Shown one piece after another: positions 1 to 8,190 of a stretch of 64,000 nt of DNA. Location: contig NZ_CP075529.1 in assembly GCF_025809055.1 (NCBI RefSeq), positions 2,343,501 through 2,407,500 of the forward strand, in the 5' to 3' direction. The translations under genes and the position numbers were made by a program. The stretch comes from Devosia sp. Its GTDB lineage: Bacteria; Pseudomonadota; Alphaproteobacteria; Rhizobiales; Devosiaceae. Position 1 is the first letter of the stretch. Each line of letters begins with the position of its first letter. The notes under the pieces are model-generated. The model saw only the letters and a list, made by a program, of their open reading frames with translations. It had not been told where the DNA came from and searched no databases.

Positions 1-485
1 GCCGCATCGCCGCCGCCGTACCCAGTAACGATATCAATCTGGGCTTCGTCTTTCTCGATGGCTACAAGGCCGCGCTCAAGCGCCACGGCCTGCCCTTCGA
101 TCCGGGCCTGGTCATGCGCGTTCCGTCATCGGAACTGGGCGGCTATCAGCTAGGCCATGACATCCTGGCCATGGAGAATCGACCGTCGGCCATCGTGCTT
201 CACTATGAGCTGCTGGCCCTCGGCCTATACCGGCAATTGGCCGAAGCCGGCCTCCAGCCCGGCCGCGACCTCGCCATCATCGGCTTCCGGGACAATCCGG
301 TGTCCCGCTACATGTCGCCGCGACTGACCTGTTTCCGCTTGTCCCTGCGCGATCTCGGCATATCCCTGGCCGAGGCCCTGCTGGCCAACATGCCGGGCTA
401 TGCCGATCAATATCCCCTCGGCGTGGTGCGCCGCGTGGTACCCATGGACCTGGTCGACGGGCGGAGCGATGTGCCGCCCGCATGA
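1..485 (+). CDS. LacI-family transcriptional regulator, C-terminal part (5' end outside the window)
   Basis: The frame is open from base 3 to the TGA at 483-485, so only the last 160 or so residues are here and the start and DNA-binding domain lie upstream. What remains looks like the periplasmic-binding-protein-like effector domain of LacI/GalR regulators: a GFVFLDGYKAALKRHGL segment, a stretch about whether an older named object exists (AIVLHYELLALGLYRQLAEAGLQ), then DLAIIGFRDNPVSRYMSPRLT, which matches the usual regulator motif of this family (I-G-F-D-D, then P-x-L-T). Here the second Asp of that motif is Asn. The gene converges on the malic enzyme gene. Its regulated target is not visible in the window. 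Confidence 0.8.
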   Translation, partial: RIAAAVPSNDINLGFVFLDGYKAALKRHGLPFDPGLVMRVPSSELGGYQLGHDILAMENRPSAIVLHYELLALGLYRQLAEAGLQPGRDLAIIGFRDNPVSRYMSPRLTCFRLSLRDLGISLAEALLANMPGYADQYPLGVVRRVVPMDLVDGRSDVPPA

Positions 486-506
486 CCGGGTTGTCTCCAA
501 CCCCTG

Positions 507-2774
507 CTACCCCGCCGCTTCAGTTGCGGCGATTGCCGTCATGTTGACGATGCCGCGCGAGGTCACAGTGGGCGCCAGGATATGGGCGGGCTTGGCCGTG
601 CCCATCAGGATCGGCCCGATATGCAGCCCATTATTGAGTTCCTTGAGCAGGGTCATCGAGAGATTCGCCGCTTCCAGATTGGGGAATATAAGAAGGTTCG
701 CTTCGCCCTTCAGCACCGAATCTGGGATATAGCGTTCGCGCAGGCTTTCATTGACGGCCAGGTCGCCCTGCATCTCGCCCTCGACCACCAGGTCCGGCGC
801 TTCGGCCTTGAGCCGCTCATAAACTGCCCGCATCTTCTGGCTGGTATCGCCATCGCGTGAGCCGAAGTTCGAATAGGAGAGCAGGGCCGCTCTGGCCTCG
901 ATATTGAAGCGCTTGAGATGGTCTCGCGCCTGCAGCGCGATGGAGACCAGTTCGTCCTCGGTCGGATCGATATTGGCATAGGTATCGGCGAGGAAAAACA
1001 CGCCGCGATTGAGGATCAGCATGGAGAGCGCCGAGAGCTGCTGCGCGCCCGGCGCCACCCCGATCACCGAGTGAATGTCGCGGGCATGCTTGATGAAGCG
1101 GCCCTGGAGGCCGCAGATCAGCGCATCAGCCTCGCCGCGCCGCACCGCCAGCGCCCCGATGACCGTGGTATTGGTGCGCACGATGGTGCGGGCCGTGTCG
1201 GGGGTCACGCCCTTGCGGCCGACCAGGGCATGGAAATCGGCGACATAGTCGCGATAGCGCGGATCGTCCTCGGGGTTGATGACCTCGAAATCAGCGCCCG
1301 GACGGATGGTGAGGCCAAACCGCTCGAGCCGGGTCTCGATCACTGAAGGCCGCCCGATCAGGATGGGCTTGCCGATACCATCCTCAAGAATCACCTGGGC
1401 TGCGCGCAACACCCGCTCGTCCTCGCCATCGGCAAAGGCAATGCGCTTGCCCGAAGCCTGAGCCCGCTCGATCATCGGCTTCATCACCATGCCGGAGCGG
1501 AAGACGAAGCGCCGCAACTGGTCACGGTACGCGTCAAAATCGGCAATCGGGCGGGTCGCGACACCACTCTCCATCGCCGCCTTGGCGACAGCCGGCGCGA
1601 TGCGCAGGATCAGCCGCTGATCGAACGGGTTGGGGATGAGATAGTCGGGCCCGAAAATGGCCGGCACCCCATGCGCCGTGGCTTCGAGGCCCGGCTCATG
1701 CGCCAGTTTGGCGATGGCATGGGCCGCGGCCGCCTTCATGTCTTCATTGATGATGGTGGCGCCGCAATCGAGCGCCCCGCGGAACAGGAAGGGGAAGCAG
1801 AGGACATTGTTGACCTGGTTGGGATAGTCGGACCGACCGGTGCAGACCAAAGCATCGGGGCGCGCTTCTTTCGCCAGTTCCGGCATGATCTCGGGGATGG
1901 GATTGGAGAGCGCCAGGATCAGCGGATTGGGCGCCATCTCCGTCATCATCTCCGGCTTGAGCGCTCCGGCCTTGGACAAACCGACATAGATGTCGGCCCC
2001 CGCCATCACCTCGGCCAGTTCGGTCTTGTCGGTGTCCTGGGCAAAGGCGCCGCGCCAGCGGTCCACGCTATTGTCCCGGCTTTTGGTCACGAGGCCCTTG
2101 CTGTCGGCGATCCAGATATTCTCGCGTTTCGCGCCCACCGCGATCAGCATGTTCATGCAGGCAATCGCCGCCGCGCCCGCGCCGGAGGTGACGATCTTGG
2201 CCTTGCCGATGTCTTTCTTCACCAGCCGCATGGCATTGATCACCGCAGCGGCCACGATGATGGCGGTGCCGTGCTGGTCGTCGTGAAAGACCGGGATATT
2301 CATCCGCTCGCGCAGCGCTTCCTCGATCTCGAAGCATTCGGGCGCCTTGATGTCCTCGAGATTGATGCCCCCAAAACTCGGCTCGAGTGGCGCAACGATG
2401 TCGATGAAGCGCTTGGGGTCCTGCTCGTTGACCTCGAGATCGATTGAGTCGATGCCGGCAAACTTCTTGAACAGCACCGCCTTGCCTTCCATCACCGGCT
2501 TGCTTGCCAGCGCTCCGATATTGCCCAGGCCCAGCACCGCCGTGCCATTGGAGATCACCGCCACCAGATTGCCCTTGGAAGTGTACCTATAGGCATCGAG
2601 CGGATTGGCCGCGATTTCCTCGCACGGAATGGCCACGCCGGGGGAGTAGGCCAGCGACAGGTCGCGCGTATTGGCCAGCGCCTTGGTCGGCGTGATTTCC
2701 AGCTTTCCCGGACGGGGAAACTCGTGGAAATGCAGTGCGGCCTCGCGCAGGCTGGCGGACTTGTCCTCGGTCAT
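507..2774 (-). CDS. maeB: NADP-dependent malic enzyme with phosphotransacetylase-like C-terminal domain (MaeB type)
   Basis: Oxidatively decarboxylates malate to pyruvate, linking the TCA cycle to gluconeogenesis and NADPH supply in the cytosol. At 755 residues it has the length of the large hybrid MaeB class. The malic enzyme part (about 1-425) shows LAYSPGVA near residue 42, the HDDQHGT metal/substrate motif near 165 and a GAGAAAIA nucleotide-binding turn near 200. From about 430 a PTA-like domain begins (FADGEDERVLRAA); in known MaeB proteins this part is regulatory, responding to acetyl-CoA, and is usually not an active acetyltransferase. I chose the start at 2774 because GGGAGAG lies just upstream and the protein then begins where the family does; the frame stays open further upstream without family similarity. 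Confidence 0.93.
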   Translation of the reverse strand: MTEDKSASLREAALHFHEFPRPGKLEITPTKALANTRDLSLAYSPGVAIPCEEIAANPLDAYRYTSKGNLVAVISNGTAVLGLGNIGALASKPVMEGKAVLFKKFAGIDSIDLEVNEQDPKRFIDIVAPLEPSFGGINLEDIKAPECFEIEEALRERMNIPVFHDDQHGTAIIVAAAVINAMRLVKKDIGKAKIVTSGAGAAAIACMNMLIAVGAKRENIWIADSKGLVTKSRDNSVDRWRGAFAQDTDKTELAEVMAGADIYVGLSKAGALKPEMMTEMAPNPLILALSNPIPEIMPELAKEARPDALVCTGRSDYPNQVNNVLCFPFLFRGALDCGATIINEDMKAAAAHAIAKLAHEPGLEATAHGVPAIFGPDYLIPNPFDQRLILRIAPAVAKAAMESGVATRPIADFDAYRDQLRRFVFRSGMVMKPMIERAQASGKRIAFADGEDERVLRAAQVILEDGIGKPILIGRPSVIETRLERFGLTIRPGADFEVINPEDDPRYRDYVADFHALVGRKGVTPDTARTIVRTNTTVIGALAVRRGEADALICGLQGRFIKHARDIHSVIGVAPGAQQLSALSMLILNRGVFFLADTYANIDPTEDELVSIALQARDHLKRFNIEARAALLSYSNFGSRDGDTSQKMRAVYERLKAEAPDLVVEGEMQGDLAVNESLRERYIPDSVLKGEANLLIFPNLEAANLSMTLLKELNNGLHIGPILMGTAKPAHILAPTVTSRGIVNMTAIAATEAAG

Positions 2775-2928
2775 GGCTCTCTCCCTGATATCGACATGCA
2801 GCCGGGTCACCCGGCGCTGCCCAATCTGCTGGGAGGCTATGACACAATGGTGGCCGCACCCATCGCAAATCAGGGCCAGTGCCCGCTTGAAAGCCATACT
2901 TTCGTCGAACGCGGTGCGCCGGCTTGCG

Positions 2929-3681
2929 CTACCGCCTGAACAACACGCCGCCCAACCATCCGGTGGCCAGGGCGATAAGAACAGCGGCAAGGCCGTAGAG
3001 CGGGGGATTGAAGCGCGCCAGATCGGCCACATAGCGCTCGAACCCCTGCGTGCGCACCGTGAAGCGCGTCGTGGTTTCACCCAGCACCTGGCCTTTGCCG
3101 ATCACATAGGCGCGGGCCAGATAGAGGCCGTTGGTGGCATTGGACTCGATCGGCACGCGCAGGGAAAACGCCGTATCGGACAACATGGTGACCCCCCGTT
3201 CCGCCTGAGAAAAACGTCCCTTCCCCTGCATCAGACGGACGAATTCGGCGTCGAAGTCACTGTTGGCGGTCAAATCGCGCAGCGAGGCCGCGAGCGCAGC
3301 AAGGTCGAACCGCGTATTTTCCGGTGCGGCGGGATCGAGCACCTGGCTCAAGGGGCTGGTGGAGAAAATGCCGTAATAGGCCGGCACCTGGTCATAGCGC
3401 GCCGAAGCCGCGTTGAGCACGAATCCGAACTGCCTCTGCTTCTCGCGCACCACCCAGTCCGTCGACGGACCCTGGACCACCACCACCACGGCATAGGGCG
3501 CATCGGCCGGCGGCGCCGGGGTAATGGAGCCAAACAGCGTCACCGCCTGGCCACGGAAGTTGGAATGCACCGCCACGACCGGGTCCGAATTGGTGAGGAC
3601 GACTTCGACCTGCGCCATGGCGGCCGATGGCAGCAGGAACAGCAGGCAAATCCAGAGGATGCGATACCATTGGGCCATCAT
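2929..3681 (-). CDS. TIGR02186-family membrane-anchored protein
   Basis: A 250-residue protein with a signal peptide (hydrophobic residues 7-20, cleavage likely after AMA at 23), a beta-rich extracytoplasmic region, and one C-terminal membrane helix (about 226-247) ending in a short FRR tail. This layout and the VVVVQGPSTDWVVREK and GLYLARAYV segments fit the uncharacterised TIGR02186 family of alphaproteobacteria, which is commonly found beside TauE/SafE permeases, as here. Its ATG overlaps the stop of the permease gene (ATGA), so the two are probably translationally coupled and act together at the inner membrane. Its biochemical function is unknown. Confidence 0.8.
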   Translation of the reverse strand: MMAQWYRILWICLLFLLPSAAMAQVEVVLTNSDPVVAVHSNFRGQAVTLFGSITPAPPADAPYAVVVVVQGPSTDWVVREKQRQFGFVLNAASARYDQVPAYYGIFSTSPLSQVLDPAAPENTRFDLAALAASLRDLTANSDFDAEFVRLMQGKGRFSQAERGVTMLSDTAFSLRVPIESNATNGLYLARAYVIGKGQVLGETTTRFTVRTQGFERYVADLARFNPPLYGLAAVLIALATGWLGGVLFRR

Positions 3682-4610
3682 GCTTCACCAAAGCCAAGCT
3701 GGGTCAGCGTGAACGGATCGGCTGGCGCAATGACCAGCCCCAGCCCGAAGCGGATGGCGATCGCCAGGATCAACAGGGCCAGAAGCACGCGCAGCCTCTC
3801 CCCGGGCAGGTGCTGCCCCGCCGAGGCTCCGAACTGGGCACCGGCCACGCTGCCTACCATCAGGCAGAAGGCCAACAGCGTATCCACCGATTGCGTCTGC
3901 AGGGCGTGGAGGAAACAGGTGACCGCCATCACCGCCAGCAGGTGCAGCAGGGACGTCCCGACCACGACCTTGCCGGGCACGCGCAGGATATAAACCAGCG
4001 CCGGCACCAGCACGAACCCTCCGCCGATCCCCAATAGCGCACCGATGACGCCGATGCTGAAGCCGATCATCACCACGGGAATGATCGAAATATAGAGCTG
4101 TGACTTGCGGAAGCGTGTCCGCATCGGCAGGCGCTGCACCCAGGGCGCCTGTCCGGGCAGGCGGCGGCGCACTGCAGGTTTTTCCCGCCCGCTGCGCAGG
4201 ATCGTGCGCACCGACTCGGCGAACATCAGCGCCCCGATCGAACCCAGCAGCACCAGGTAGCCCAGCGACAAGAACAGGTCGAGCTGACCAAGCGCGCTGA
4301 GAATGCCGAAAATCCAGACCCCGAGCGCCGACCCGAAGACCCCGCCCAGCACCAGATAGGCCCCCATCTTGATGTCCATGGCGCCGCGCCGGAAATAGGA
4401 CAGCGCGCCGGACGTGGATGAGGCCACCACCTGTGCGGTGACCGAGGCGACCGCGACCGGCGCCGGCACGCCGGCAAACAGCAGCATCGGGGTCAGCAGG
4501 AAACCGCCGCCGACACCGAACAGGCCCGAAATGAACCCGATCGCCGCCCCGATCCCCAGAAGGAAGAACAGATCGACGGAGAGCTCGGCGATGGGCAGGT
4601 AGATCGGCAT
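3678..4610 (-). CDS. TauE/SafE-family permease (putative sulfite/organosulfonate exporter)
   Basis: A 310-residue polytopic membrane protein with the two internally related halves of the TauE/SafE (DUF81) family: each contains the glycine-rich signature (GFISGLFGVGGGFLLTP near the N-terminus and GVIGALLGIGGGFVLVP in the second half). About eight membrane segments are visible. Family members are thought to move sulfite, sulfoacetate or other small sulfur or organic anions out of the cell. I chose the start at 4610 because the first family-like residues (MPIYLPIAELSVDLFF) begin there; the longer open frame upstream runs through an intergenic repeat. The gene lies downstream of the sulfatase/FGE operon across a 191-bp repeat-bearing gap, so a role in disposing of released sulfur anions is possible but unproven. 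Confidence 0.85.
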   Translation of the reverse strand: MPIYLPIAELSVDLFFLLGIGAAIGFISGLFGVGGGFLLTPMLLFAGVPAPVAVASVTAQVVASSTSGALSYFRRGAMDIKMGAYLVLGGVFGSALGVWIFGILSALGQLDLFLSLGYLVLLGSIGALMFAESVRTILRSGREKPAVRRRLPGQAPWVQRLPMRTRFRKSQLYISIIPVVMIGFSIGVIGALLGIGGGFVLVPALVYILRVPGKVVVGTSLLHLLAVMAVTCFLHALQTQSVDTLLAFCLMVGSVAGAQFGASAGQHLPGERLRVLLALLILAIAIRFGLGLVIAPADPFTLTQLGFGEA

Positions 4611-4700
4611 GGCGTGCCAGTACAATAGGGTTGCGCCCCGCCCCGAGGGACGCGGACCTGTTGCGGTCAGGACAGGTCGTGGCGCACGGCCAGCGGCCTG

Positions 4701-4803
4701 GAGCTTTTCTCGTTCTGATAGATTGAGAACGAGCGCTCCAAGTCCTTGGTTGGTCGCGTTTTCGAACCAGAAAAGTGGTGTCCGCTTTTCTTGAAAACGC
4801 TCT
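4701..4803 (-). repeat. Palindromic intergenic repeat, copy A
   Basis: Read on the minus strand, this 103-bp stretch matches copy B at 55709-55812 closely over its whole length: TAGAGCGTTTTCA, a GAAAAG...CTTTTC inner stem, GGTTCGAAAACG, a short variable part, then an arm containing CTCGTTCT and AGAACGAG. It fills the space between the FGE gene stop at 4802 and the TauE gene. The element therefore consists of two adjacent hairpins. Copies with this layout (GAGCGTTTTC and matching GAAAACGC) are dispersed between genes in many Hyphomicrobiales genomes; that last statement is from general knowledge. Confidence 0.8.
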
Positions 4804-5731
4804 AAAGATCGTAGGCGACGCGGAACCCGACATTGCTTGCGGCACTGTCCGGCGACAGCGCCATGCGGGCGGCAATGCGATAGCGGTAGCAATAGGAAAT
4901 ATGGCAGAGAAACGAGCCCCCCTTGAGCACCTTCTCGGAGTGCTCTAGGGCCTGGGCATTGCGCAATCGCGCCTGTCGGGACAGCGACCGCACCTTGAAT
5001 GCGTCTGCCGTCCATTCCCAGACATTGCCGGCCAGATTGTAAAAACCCAGAGCACTGGGCGCGAAGCTCCGCGCCGGCGCCGTGCGCTCATAGCCATCGG
5101 CAAGCGTGTTGCTGTACGGAAACTGACCCTGCCAGATATTGGCGTGAATGAGGGCATCATCGGGCTCGGCTTCACCCCAGGGAAACCGCCGGCGATCCGC
5201 GCCACCGCGCGCCGCGTGCTCCCATTCGGCCTCGGTCGGCAGGCGTCCGCCCACCCATTCGGCAAAGGCGCGGGCATCGGCCCACGACACCTGGGTGACC
5301 GGGTGATCCAACCGATCGTCCACCGTACTGCCCGGCCCCTCAGGCTGCCGCCAGTTGGCCTCGTCGATGCTGTGCCACCAGGGCAGCCGCGATCCGGCGG
5401 CCCGCGCCGCCGACAGATGCGGCTCGTCTCCAAAGAACACCGCCGTCCAGCCGAACCGCTCGGCCTCGGTCACATAGCCCGTGGCCGCAACGAAGGCCGC
5501 GAACCGGTCCACCGTCACGGTCTGGGCTTCGAGGCCGAAATCAGCCAGGGTGATGGCCCGCTCCGGCCCCTCGCCGTCCTGCGCAATTTCCGGACTATTG
5601 GTCCCTACGAACGAGCGCCCGCCGCGCACGCGGATCATCTCATGCGCCGCGCCACCCCGGCCGGCCGCTGGCGGGTTCGCTGGCGCCGGCACAGAGACGG
5701 CGGCGCGGGATGGTCCGCAGCAGCCACTCAT
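4802..5731 (-). CDS. Formylglycine-generating enzyme (sulfatase-activating, SUMF1/FGE family)
   Basis: A 309-residue FGE-sulfatase-domain protein that would oxidise the active-site cysteine of type I sulfatases to C-alpha-formylglycine using oxygen. The family hallmarks are visible: GRLPTEAEWEHAARGG, AGNVWEWTADAF, and at the C-terminus GGSFLCHISYCYRYR, with Cys276 and Cys281 spaced exactly like the catalytic cysteine pair of human and actinobacterial FGE, ending in the typical NVGFRVAYDL. No signal peptide is seen; the N-terminus is short and Cys-rich (MSGCCGPS). The ATG at 5731 overlaps the stop of the GH3 gene (ATGA). The two cysteine-type sulfatases upstream in the same operon are the obvious substrates. 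Confidence 0.94.
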   Translation of the reverse strand: MSGCCGPSRAAVSVPAPANPPAAGRGGAAHEMIRVRGGRSFVGTNSPEIAQDGEGPERAITLADFGLEAQTVTVDRFAAFVAATGYVTEAERFGWTAVFFGDEPHLSAARAAGSRLPWWHSIDEANWRQPEGPGSTVDDRLDHPVTQVSWADARAFAEWVGGRLPTEAEWEHAARGGADRRRFPWGEAEPDDALIHANIWQGQFPYSNTLADGYERTAPARSFAPSALGFYNLAGNVWEWTADAFKVRSLSRQARLRNAQALEHSEKVLKGGSFLCHISYCYRYRIAARMALSPDSAASNVGFRVAYDL

Positions 5732-8175
5732 GGCCGCATGACCAGCTTTTCGGGCAGGATGACGGTTTCGGTGCTGAGCATGGTTTCGGCATCGGTGCCG
5801 ATCAACACCTGGTATGACCCTGCCTCCGCGACCCAGCACCCCGATGCCGTGTCGAAATAGGCGAAGGCGCGCGCGTCGAGTTCAAGCTCGACCTGACCGG
5901 TCTCTCCGGGCCCCAGAGCAAGCTTGCCGAAGGCCTTGAGCTCCTTCTTGGGGCGGCTGACCACCGCGGCGGCCGGAGCTACGTAGAACTGTACCACCGT
6001 TGCGCCGGCGCGGTCGCCGACATTGCGAACCTGGATCGTCGCGCGCAGGGCACCCGTGGCCAATCCGGATCGATCGAGCACCGGGGCGCCATGGTCAAAG
6101 CGGGTGTAGCTCAACCCGAAACCGAAAGGAAACAGGGGCTGGATGCCGTGCTGCTCATAGTGGCGATAGCCGACAAACACCCCTTCGCGATATTCCACTT
6201 CACCATCAAGTCCGGGATAGACCCGCTTGTCCTGGCTGAAGGCCGGATTGTCGGACCAGCGCTTGGGGAAGCTCTGCGCCAGGCGCCCGCCCGGTTCGGT
6301 TAGGCCGGTCAGCACATCGGCAATGGCGTTGCCCGTTTCCTGTCCCGCATACCAGGCCTGGACCACGGCCGAGACGCTGTCAAGCCAGGGCATTTCAACC
6401 GGCCCGCCGGTCTGCAGCACAACCACCGTGCGCGGATTGGCACGGGCCACCGCGCGGATCAGGTCGTCCTGGCGGCCCGGCAGGACGATGTTTTCGAGGT
6501 CACTGCCCTCGGTATCCCATTCGCCATTGCGGCCAACCAGCACCACGGCGACATCGGCCTGACCGGCCAACGTCGCAGCCTCGGCGATTTCCGCGTCGCC
6601 CATCGGCCGCCCGATACCCATGCGGAAGGCCGCCAGGCCCAGAACCCCATGCTCCTTGGCGGCAAATTCGATGGTGATCTCGACAGGCCTGCCGGCTTCA
6701 AGCTCCACCGCACCGACAACCTCGTCACATCCTTCCTCGAAGAAGGTGCGGCCCTTGGTCCAATGGGTCCAGGCGTCGGCGACCAGCTTGCCATTGACCA
6801 AAACTTTCGCCAGCCCGGCCGAGGCAATGCCCACATGGTGCAGGCCCGAGCGCTCCGGCGTATAGCGGCCGGAAATGCGGGCTGAGAAATCGGAAGTGGA
6901 CAGTTTGCCGCCAGCGACCATGCCCAGCCAGAAGGTTTCGGCGGCATCGAGCGTCTCGGTGCCGATAACCGGACCGGACAGGGTCCGATTGGCAAAGAAC
7001 TCGACCGTGAGCGGGCCCGCAAGGAGCGGCTGGAACCGGTCATTGCCACAGCCCGGCGCATAGGAAAGTGCGTCCACACCAAGAGCTGCTGTCAGCCCGT
7101 CCCATGGGCTGACCCGATAGTGCGGATTGATCTGGGACGAGCCGCCGCCCATGATCTGGGCAATCCTGGCGTTGGGCCCGATCACCGCCACCTTGGGGCC
7201 CTGCGCCAGCGGCAACAGGCCATCGTTCTTGAGCAGAACCATGCCTTCGGCGCCGGCCCGGCGGATCAGCGCCCGCGTTTCGGCGCGATCATCGGCGATT
7301 TCCTCGAATGGCCGCCTATCGGTCAGCGCGCCGGTCCATTCCATGACGGAAAGGATGGCACGCACGCGGGCCGCAATGGTTTCGCGCGACACCTCGCCGG
7401 CTTCGACCGCAGCAATCAGCTTGGCCCCGCGATCGCGGGGCGGCCCGGGCATTTCCATGTCCAGTCCGGCATTGACGGTGGGCGCCGTGGAATGAGAGCC
7501 GAACCAATCGGACATGACGAGGCCATCAAAGCCCCATTGGCCGCGCAACACGTCGGTGATGAGCCAGTTGTGCTCGGAGGCAAATGTGCCATTGACCTTG
7601 TTATAGGCGGTCATGACACCCTTGGTGCCGCCTTTCTTCACCGCCATTTCGAACGGAACGAGATAGACTTCGCGCAGGCTCCGCTCGTCGATCACCGAGC
7701 TCATGCTCGTGCGCTCGATTTCCGATTCATTGCCGGCAAAGTGCTTGACGGTCGCCGAAATGCCCTGGCTCTGCAGACCCTGGATATAGGCCGCACCCAA
7801 TTCGCCGGTGAGGATCGGGTCTTCCGAAAAGCACTCGAAATTGCGGCCATTGGTGACCGAGCGCTGAATATTGACCGTGGGCGCGAGCAGCATGTGCGCG
7901 CCCTTCGACTTGGTCTCGTGGGCGAGCGCCACGCCAACCTCACGCAGCAGGTCCACATTCCAGCTCGAACCGAGACTGATGCCGACCGGAAATGCCGCCG
8001 CCTTGACGCCGCCCAGCAGCCCGCCGCCACCGCGCGCGCCATTGGGGCCATCCGAGACGCGCAACTTGGCAATGCCGAGGCGCTCGACGGCCGGCAGCGA
8101 CCAGAAATCCTCGCCCGAGAGCAGGCTGACCTGCTCCTCAAGGGTCATGGCTGCGATCAGGTCTTCAATTCTCAT
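5728..8175 (-). CDS. Glycoside hydrolase family 3 beta-glucosidase-like protein with PA14 insert
   Basis: An 815-residue GH3 enzyme. The TIM-barrel domain (1-310) carries SDGPNG at 41, KHFAGNE at 144 and VMSDWFGSHST with the predicted nucleophile Asp223. The second GH3 domain has KNDGLLPL and the VGRNGEWDTEGSD segment. Between its halves lies a PA14-like beta-barrel (about 400-530; ISGRYTPERSGLHHVGI), which in relatives shapes the aglycone pocket. A fibronectin III-like domain closes the protein (VQVRNVGDRAGATVVQFYV region). There is no signal peptide, so it acts in the cytoplasm on imported glycosides. The gene follows the sulfatases by 15 bp and overlaps the FGE gene. Exact substrate is not readable from sequence. 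Confidence 0.92.
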   Translation of the reverse strand: MRIEDLIAAMTLEEQVSLLSGEDFWSLPAVERLGIAKLRVSDGPNGARGGGGLLGGVKAAAFPVGISLGSSWNVDLLREVGVALAHETKSKGAHMLLAPTVNIQRSVTNGRNFECFSEDPILTGELGAAYIQGLQSQGISATVKHFAGNESEIERTSMSSVIDERSLREVYLVPFEMAVKKGGTKGVMTAYNKVNGTFASEHNWLITDVLRGQWGFDGLVMSDWFGSHSTAPTVNAGLDMEMPGPPRDRGAKLIAAVEAGEVSRETIAARVRAILSVMEWTGALTDRRPFEEIADDRAETRALIRRAGAEGMVLLKNDGLLPLAQGPKVAVIGPNARIAQIMGGGSSQINPHYRVSPWDGLTAALGVDALSYAPGCGNDRFQPLLAGPLTVEFFANRTLSGPVIGTETLDAAETFWLGMVAGGKLSTSDFSARISGRYTPERSGLHHVGIASAGLAKVLVNGKLVADAWTHWTKGRTFFEEGCDEVVGAVELEAGRPVEITIEFAAKEHGVLGLAAFRMGIGRPMGDAEIAEAATLAGQADVAVVLVGRNGEWDTEGSDLENIVLPGRQDDLIRAVARANPRTVVVLQTGGPVEMPWLDSVSAVVQAWYAGQETGNAIADVLTGLTEPGGRLAQSFPKRWSDNPAFSQDKRVYPGLDGEVEYREGVFVGYRHYEQHGIQPLFPFGFGLSYTRFDHGAPVLDRSGLATGALRATIQVRNVGDRAGATVVQFYVAPAAAVVSRPKKELKAFGKLALGPGETGQVELELDARAFAYFDTASGCWVAEAGSYQVLIGTDAETMLSTETVILPEKLVMRP

Positions 8176-8190
8176 CTTGGTCTCTCTTCG

